A stretch of DNA of 10,858 nucleotides from Bacillota bacterium (GTDB taxonomy: Bacteria > Bacillota_B > Desulfitobacteriia > Desulfitobacteriales > Desulfitobacteriaceae). How positions within the stretch are numbered: position 1 is the stretch's first letter; each line of letters begins with the position of its first letter. The position numbers were made by a program, and so were the translations under genes. Location of the stretch: contig JAJYAS010000055.1 in NCBI GenBank assembly GCA_021779415.1, positions 1 to 10,858 on the forward strand, given 5' to 3'. The notes under the pieces were generated by a model that was not told the origin of the DNA, did not search any database, and saw only the letters and a program-made list of their open reading frames with translations. Shown piece by piece: positions 6,992 to 10,858 of this stretch.

Positions 6992-8383
6992 ATGATAAGA
7001 AAGCATCAACGTTTCTTCAATATAATGCAAATTACGCTGGATGCCCTCTCGCTTTTAATGGCGTATGCTGGCGCCATTATCGCCAAACACATGTCGGGTA
7101 ATTTCACTGGTTATGGTAACAAGTATTTAATAAGTTCTCTCTGGATGATTGCGATACTATTGATAGTTTACTACTTTATGGGAGTATATTCGCCCATGAG
7201 GAGCCGCTTGTATAGAAAAGAAGTGATAATTGTAATTCGTGCGCACCTAGTAGGAGTCGTAATAATCTTTAGCTTACTCTTTCTCAATAAACATCTTGAA
7301 TACTCGCGAGAAGTATCACTTCTTTACGCGATGGGTGGCATTTTACTTGTTCTACTTGAACGGTACATTGTTCGCCGGACACTTCGCTATTTCAGGAAGA
7401 ATGGTTTCAATCAAAAGCATTTATTGATTATCGGCGTAGGGCCTGTTGGTATGGACTTTGCTTGTAAAGTTCAATTACACAGAGACTTTGGTTACAACAT
7501 TGTGGGTTACTTGGATGACGATGAGGAGAAGCATGGTTTGTCTATCTTGGACAGGCCTGTTTTGGGCTGTATCGCTGTTTTGCCATCACTTCTTGAAAAT
7601 CAGTCCGTAGATGAGGTTGTGGTAGCATTGCCACTTGACGCTTATTATAAGTACTCTGGCATTATAGATGAATGTGAAAAGGCGGGTGTACGGATTCGAA
7701 TAATCCCAGATTACTATAATTTATTTCCCGGAACTCCAAAAATAGAAGAATTTGACGGAATTCCTCTCCTGAATGCTCGTATGATTCCTCTCGACGACCC
7801 GTTTAATCGTTTTATTAAACGGGTCGTCGATATTCTTTTATCTATTATCGGGATCTTACTTACGGGATTTATCATGTTGTTTATTGCAGTCGTCATTAAG
7901 CTCACTTCGCCAGGTCCGGTATTTTTTCGTCAAAAGCGGGTTGGACTTAACAATCGTCGGTTCGATATGCTCAAATTCCGCACAATGCGTGTGGCTGATG
8001 ATAACTCTTCGGAGACCTTTTGGACCACTGTCGATGACCCCCGAAAGACTAAATTCGGCTCTTTTTTAAGAAGAACGAGTCTTGATGAATTACCGCAGTT
8101 CTTTAATGTTCTTTCAGGTTCAATGAGTATCATTGGACCACGCCCGGAGCGTCCATATTTTGTGGATCAATTTAAAGATATTTTCCCAAAATATATGGTC
8201 AAGCATCAAGTAAAGCCTGGCATTACCGGTTGGGCACAGGTCAATGGTTGGCGAGGTGATACTTCTATTGAGAAGAGAGTTGAGTGCGATATTTATTATA
8301 TAGAAAACTGGGATTTGCTCTTAGATATTAAAATTATTTTTTTGACTATATTTAAGGGACTTATTAATGACAATGCTTACTAA
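6992..8383 (+). CDS. wcaJ: Undecaprenyl-phosphate glucose/hexose-1-phosphate transferase (WcaJ type)
   Basis: A 463-residue polyprenyl-phosphate sugar-1-phosphate transferase, the usual length of WcaJ/GumD-type enzymes. Four N-terminal hydrophobic segments (about 13-31, 46-64, 83-98, 108-124) are followed by a Rossmann-like CoA-binding-type domain with IIGVGPVG (146-153). The catalytic domain starts with FNRFIKRVVDILLS, a hydrophobic re-entrant helix to about 303, and TSPGPVFFRQKRVG. Then come LKFRTM, the catalytic Asp-Glu pair in SLDELPQ (363-369), IGPRPERP (381-388), KPGITGWAQVNGWRG (408-422) and a C-terminal ENWDLLLDIK...NAY. It would start repeat-unit synthesis by transferring hexose-1-phosphate (probably Glc, possibly Gal) from the UDP-sugar to undecaprenyl phosphate at the inner membrane. 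A perfect 17-bp inverted repeat lies at the join of the two domains. The gene follows the GT4 gene after 60 bases. Confidence 0.92.
   Translation: MIRKHQRFFNIMQITLDALSLLMAYAGAIIAKHMSGNFTGYGNKYLISSLWMIAILLIVYYFMGVYSPMRSRLYRKEVIIVIRAHLVGVVIIFSLLFLNKHLEYSREVSLLYAMGGILLVLLERYIVRRTLRYFRKNGFNQKHLLIIGVGPVGMDFACKVQLHRDFGYNIVGYLDDDEEKHGLSILDRPVLGCIAVLPSLLENQSVDEVVVALPLDAYYKYSGIIDECEKAGVRIRIIPDYYNLFPGTPKIEEFDGIPLLNARMIPLDDPFNRFIKRVVDILLSIIGILLTGFIMLFIAVVIKLTSPGPVFFRQKRVGLNNRRFDMLKFRTMRVADDNSSETFWTTVDDPRKTKFGSFLRRTSLDELPQFFNVLSGSMSIIGPRPERPYFVDQFKDIFPKYMVKHQVKPGITGWAQVNGWRGDTSIEKRVECDIYYIENWDLLLDIKIIFLTIFKGLINDNAY
7791..7830 (+). repeat. Perfect 17-bp inverted repeat, 6-base loop, inside wcaJ-type gene
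   Basis: The left arm (7791-7807, tcgacgacccgtttaat) is the exact reverse complement of the right arm (7814-7830); the loop is cgtttt. The arms encode LDDPFN and IKRVVD, directly before the re-entrant membrane helix of the catalytic domain. On RNA this would be a strong hairpin, with a pyrimidine-rich tattctttta right after it. It does not extend beyond 17 pairs (c7790 faces t7831). Confidence 0.9.
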
Positions 8384-8417
8384 TTGGATAAACGTGACAG
8401 AATGTCTGCTGCTGGTC

Positions 8418-8421
8418 AGGA
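8418..8421 (+). promoter_or_regulatory. Probable ribosome-binding site of the Wzi-family gene
   Basis: AGGA lies 4 bases before ATG 8426. It supports that ATG over the upstream in-frame candidates TTG 8384 and ATG 8402, neither of which has a comparable site. The spacing is slightly short, so the decision is not final. Confidence 0.4.
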
Positions 8422-8425
8422 ATTG

Positions 8426-10048
8426 ATGATATCAAATCGATCTATTATAACAAAAATTGTTTTCTGTCTTGTTATGGCTTTGCTTATTCCGAGAGAAGCG
8501 ATTTCTTTTTCCTCCGCCAACATCCCGCTGGGCAGCCCGGTCTACGGCTACTTTGATAAGCTGGCAGGCATGGGGCTGGTTACCTCTGATGTGAAAGGGC
8601 TGCGCCCCTATTCAAAGGCCGAGGCCGCCCGGCTGGTGCTGGAGGCGCAAAAGAACCTGGACTTGCAGTCTGCAGCGGCCCCGGCCTTTGCCGGGGAATT
8701 GATTGCCCGGATCCGCGAGAGCCTGCCGCGAGAGGTGTTTCTGCGTGAAAATCCCGAAAAAAAGCCGCGCTTCATCGACTATAACCCCGTGGCAGCCCTG
8801 CGGCTGCGCTACGTGTATCTGGATGGGGCACCCCGGGATTATAACCGCACATCACGGGAACCTGGCCACCAATCGGCTTTCGGCTTTATAGGCGGTGACC
8901 TGAGGCCCTTCACTGGCGGCCTGGTTCATACGAGCGGAACAGAGGGCACACCGATGCTGGAGAATAACAACGGCGTTATTCATCCCAGGGGACACAGCGG
9001 GGAGGTCCGGTGGGCCGCGGAAGGGTACGTGAGTGACAAGGCAAGCGCCCTGGTTGAGCCAATGGTACTTGCATCCAAAGATGATAGCACATTCCGCTTG
9101 AACCGTGGCTATGTCAAGCTGGGCGGCGGCGGGCTGGAGCTTGAAGCCGGGCGGGATGAAAACTGGTTTGGTCCCGGTTATCGCGGTACGACGACTCTGA
9201 CCAATAATGCCACCAATTTTGACCTGATCAAGCTCTCCAGCCCCGAACCGCTTGATATAGGGTGGGTCAAGAACTGGATTGGCGACGTTAAGTACACTTT
9301 GATCGGTTCACGTTTTGATGAAACCGACGCCGGTACGCCGGATGTCCGTCGCCCGTGGTTTCTCGGCTTCAAACTAGCTATCAAGCCGAAGGATTGGTTT
9401 GAAATCGGCGCAAATTTCGTCCGCCAGACCGGCGGCCCGGGATTCTCGGGATCGTCCGACACCATATTCGGTGGCGGATACAATGACCACTCCAATTCCA
9501 TTGCAGGGTTAGACCTGCGCTTCCGTATCCCTGGCCTCCGTAACACGGAGGTATATGGTGAGTTTTCAGGTGAGGATAATGCCGGAGGGGTCTGGCCGAT
9601 CGTGGAGAGTTATGTTGCGGGTGTGAATATTCCCTGCCTGACCTCTGCCTGCCGGGATGATTTCCGATTTGAATACTTCTTCGGGAGCGCCATGCTCTAC
9701 AGTGACTGGCAGTTTCCCCGCGGGTATGTGTACCATGACATGACGCCGGGGCACTCCCAGGGAGGAATCGGAGTGCAGGACTTTTACGGGCGTTATTCGC
9801 ATTGGTTCAGTGTGCGCAACAATTTGGCCCTGGAATATTTTTATACCGAGCGGGGACGCTGGTATCGACTTGAAACTCAGGCAATGGAGTCAAAGCATGC
9901 CGGCCGCATTTCCTGGACGCTGCCGATTTACGGCGATGTCGATGGCCAACTGCTCTACGGTATCGAAGGGATCCATAACCTGAATCTGGTCGGGGGCGCC
10001 AGGCGCACCAACCAGCTGGCGACCTTTGAACTGCGCTATCGCTATTGA
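8426..10048 (+). CDS. wzi: Capsule assembly Wzi-family outer-membrane beta-barrel protein
   Basis: With ATG 8426 the protein has 540 residues and a good Sec signal peptide (positive n-region, hydrophobic IVFCLVMALLI at 11-21). In-frame TTG 8384, abutting the previous stop, and ATG 8402 are alternatives that add 14 or 8 residues. After the signal comes a helical N-terminal region (about 33-75) with YGYFDKLAGMGLV and LRPYSKAEAARLV. A long beta-rich domain carries the family hallmark GRDENWFGPGYRGTTTL (242-258) followed by TNNATNF, and it ends in aromatic RYRY, as expected for an outer-membrane barrel. E. coli Wzi, about 480 residues, helps anchor capsule at the cell surface; the same role is inferred here and fits the Wza-like neighbour. 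The first ~30 codons are AT-rich like wcaJ, but from about 8505 on the gene is GC-rich (8401-8460: 19 of 60; 8521-8580: 38 of 60). Confidence 0.88.
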   Translation: MISNRSIITKIVFCLVMALLIPREAISFSSANIPLGSPVYGYFDKLAGMGLVTSDVKGLRPYSKAEAARLVLEAQKNLDLQSAAAPAFAGELIARIRESLPREVFLRENPEKKPRFIDYNPVAALRLRYVYLDGAPRDYNRTSREPGHQSAFGFIGGDLRPFTGGLVHTSGTEGTPMLENNNGVIHPRGHSGEVRWAAEGYVSDKASALVEPMVLASKDDSTFRLNRGYVKLGGGGLELEAGRDENWFGPGYRGTTTLTNNATNFDLIKLSSPEPLDIGWVKNWIGDVKYTLIGSRFDETDAGTPDVRRPWFLGFKLAIKPKDWFEIGANFVRQTGGPGFSGSSDTIFGGGYNDHSNSIAGLDLRFRIPGLRNTEVYGEFSGEDNAGGVWPIVESYVAGVNIPCLTSACRDDFRFEYFFGSAMLYSDWQFPRGYVYHDMTPGHSQGGIGVQDFYGRYSHWFSVRNNLALEYFYTERGRWYRLETQAMESKHAGRISWTLPIYGDVDGQLLYGIEGIHNLNLVGGARRTNQLATFELRYRY

Positions 10049-10138
10049 CAAACAGTCGCTATTCGGTTTGCATGACGTGGTACTATGGTGGTATAGCTTG
10101 ACAAATTTTCAACGGATATGAATCAGGAGAGTATATAC
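10049..10138 (+). other. Gap between wzi-type and export genes
   Basis: The 90 bases are more AT-rich than the genes on either side. They contain TTGACA at 10098-10103 but no credible -10 box 16-18 bases downstream, and no stable hairpin followed by U residues. Apart from the ribosome-binding site near its end I see no supported element, so read-through from the Wzi-family gene is the simplest view. Confidence 0.35.
10125..10129 (+). promoter_or_regulatory. Ribosome-binding site of the export gene
   Basis: AGGAG lies 9 bases before ATG 10139. It is the strongest Shine-Dalgarno site in the window and fixes the start of the export protein. Confidence 0.7.
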
Positions 10139-10858
10139 ATGAGATTTTTGACGACACGGTTTCTGGTCTTTGTGACCCCCCTGCTGCTGGCGGTCGCATC
10201 CCATGCGGCCCAGGGTGGGGATATGCAGAGTGTTTGGGGCAAGGACCGGGATCTGAGCGGCATATCCATGGATGGGGTTGCCAAGGAGAAAATGGGCGAT
10301 GATTCCGAGAGCCGCCGCGATGTGAAGGACACCGATCGTAAACCGCAATTGCTGCTGAAGGCGCAATCCGGAGATGGACTGGCCACGCTTTCCTGGAGGT
10401 TGATCAATCCGCCCGCGACTGCGGATGAAAAAACATTCCGGTTCACGGTCCGCTACGGCACCGAGGCGGACGGTTCGATGAAAACCGCGCAGGTTGGGGC
10501 AAATTACGGCTATGTGCTTCGCGAACTCAAGAACTACCAGCCCTATCTTATTCAGGTGGTGGCGAATTCTCCGGATCAGCAGGCGGTGTACAGGTCAAAT
10601 GAAGTCAGTGTGATTCCCCTGCCGCATGAAACGCAGAGTTCCCGCCTGGAAAAGGCCTTTTCCAAAAAGAGCCTGACACTGCTGGACAGGAGCGAACCGG
10701 ACCCGTTTGTGCGTGACCTGCGCCAGTTCGGCTACGAGTTCTTCAAAAACAGCGCCCAGATGCCGGGAGGAGTGGATAACCTGCCGGTCGGCAACGATTA
10801 TATCCTCGGGCCGGGTGACTCCCTCAGCCTGAATATTTGGGGGGCCATCAATGCCCGC
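10139..10858 (+). CDS. Wza-like polysaccharide export protein (PES/SLBB family), 5' part with FN3-like domain
   Basis: The gene runs off the right edge; 240 codons are visible without a stop. Residues 1-23 form a Sec signal peptide ending ASHA, a signal peptidase I-type site. No lipobox cysteine is present, unlike E. coli Wza, a lipoprotein. A charged, probably disordered linker (about 28-68) follows. Residues 70-160 look like a fibronectin type III-like beta-sandwich: GLATLSWRL, FTVRYGT, YVLRELKNYQPYLIQVVA, then SNEVSVIP. After another linker come FVRDLRQFGYEFF (190-202) and NDYILGPGDSLSLNIWG (219-235), the opening of the polysaccharide export (PES) domain, with the conserved Y-x-L-G-P-G-D-x-L. 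The complete protein would form the outer-membrane/periplasmic export channel for the polymer made by the upstream genes. The gene is GC-rich and has a strong ribosome-binding site. SLBB domains are expected beyond the window. Confidence 0.88.
   Translation, partial: MRFLTTRFLVFVTPLLLAVASHAAQGGDMQSVWGKDRDLSGISMDGVAKEKMGDDSESRRDVKDTDRKPQLLLKAQSGDGLATLSWRLINPPATADEKTFRFTVRYGTEADGSMKTAQVGANYGYVLRELKNYQPYLIQVVANSPDQQAVYRSNEVSVIPLPHETQSSRLEKAFSKKSLTLLDRSEPDPFVRDLRQFGYEFFKNSAQMPGGVDNLPVGNDYILGPGDSLSLNIWGAINAR

Noticed and set aside
9178..9546. 122-codon open frame on the minus strand within the Wzi-family gene
   Set aside because: It is a by-product of high GC content opposite a gene with clear family signatures; no protein motif is visible.
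10086..10101. Sigma-54-like -24/-12 pattern (TGG...TTGA) upstream of the export gene
   Set aside because: The spacing between the GG and TTG elements is one base too long and the -12 GC is absent.
10098..10103. Perfect TTGACA -35-like box before the export gene
   Set aside because: At 16-18 bases downstream the sequence (around aatcag) is a poor -10 box, and the only TATA-like stretch (10132-10137) is far too distant.
10109..10446. Two overlapping minus-strand open frames opposite the start of the export gene
   Set aside because: The + strand reading has a strong ribosome-binding site, a signal peptide and the PES motif; the minus-strand frames have none of these.

Overview
The window is a continuous stretch of a Gram-negative surface-polysaccharide (capsule, exopolysaccharide or O-antigen type) locus built on the Wzx/Wzy-dependent pathway. 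All ten genes lie on the + strand. An outer-membrane Wzi-like barrel and a Wza-like export protein show that the host has an outer membrane. The pairing of a long Wzi-family protein with an SLBB/PES-type export protein carrying an extra N-terminal domain suggests a proteobacterium in the broad sense, possibly a Desulfobacterota (Geobacter-like) or gammaproteobacterial lineage. The sequence alone does not fix the genus.

Layout. 2-226 is the end of wecB (UDP-GlcNAc 2-epimerase), overlapping by ATGA the Wzx-type flippase at 223-1575. A small SAM-dependent methyltransferase follows at 1580-2239. Next come three AT-rich genes: a GT4-type glycosyltransferase (2315-3418), a GT2 glycosyltransferase (3415-4416, ATGA overlap) and a Wzy-type polymerase (4422-5681). 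After a 122-base gap come a WbaZ-like GT4 glycosyltransferase (5804-6931) and a WcaJ-type polyprenyl-phosphate hexose-1-phosphate transferase (6992-8383). The last two genes are GC-rich: a Wzi-family barrel (about 8426-10048) and the start of a polysaccharide export protein (10139 to the window edge).

How the genes fit together. The WcaJ-type enzyme would start the repeat unit on undecaprenyl phosphate. The three glycosyltransferases would extend it, possibly with ManNAc or a derivative made from the WecB product. The methyltransferase may decorate or cap it. Wzx flips the lipid-linked unit, Wzy polymerises it in the periplasm, the Wza-like protein exports it, and the Wzi-family barrel probably helps attach or organise it at the surface. 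No chain-length/tyrosine-kinase (Wzc/Wzz) gene is in the window. It may lie downstream of the export gene.

Most notable signals. (1) A perfect 17-bp inverted repeat with a 6-base loop lies inside the wcaJ-type gene, at the boundary between its two domains. (2) Base composition jumps from about one-third to nearly two-thirds G+C inside the wzi-type gene, at the end of the signal-peptide region, which looks like a mosaic junction. (3) A run of eight G sits in the most conserved motif of the second GT4 gene. (4) A fibronectin-III-like domain is fused in front of the export domain, whose signal peptide has no lipobox. (5) The N-terminus of the Wzi-family protein resembles an S-layer-homology motif. 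I found no RNA genes, IS elements, CRISPR arrays or attachment sites, and no clear promoter or Rho-independent terminator between genes. No gap between genes exceeds about 125 bases.
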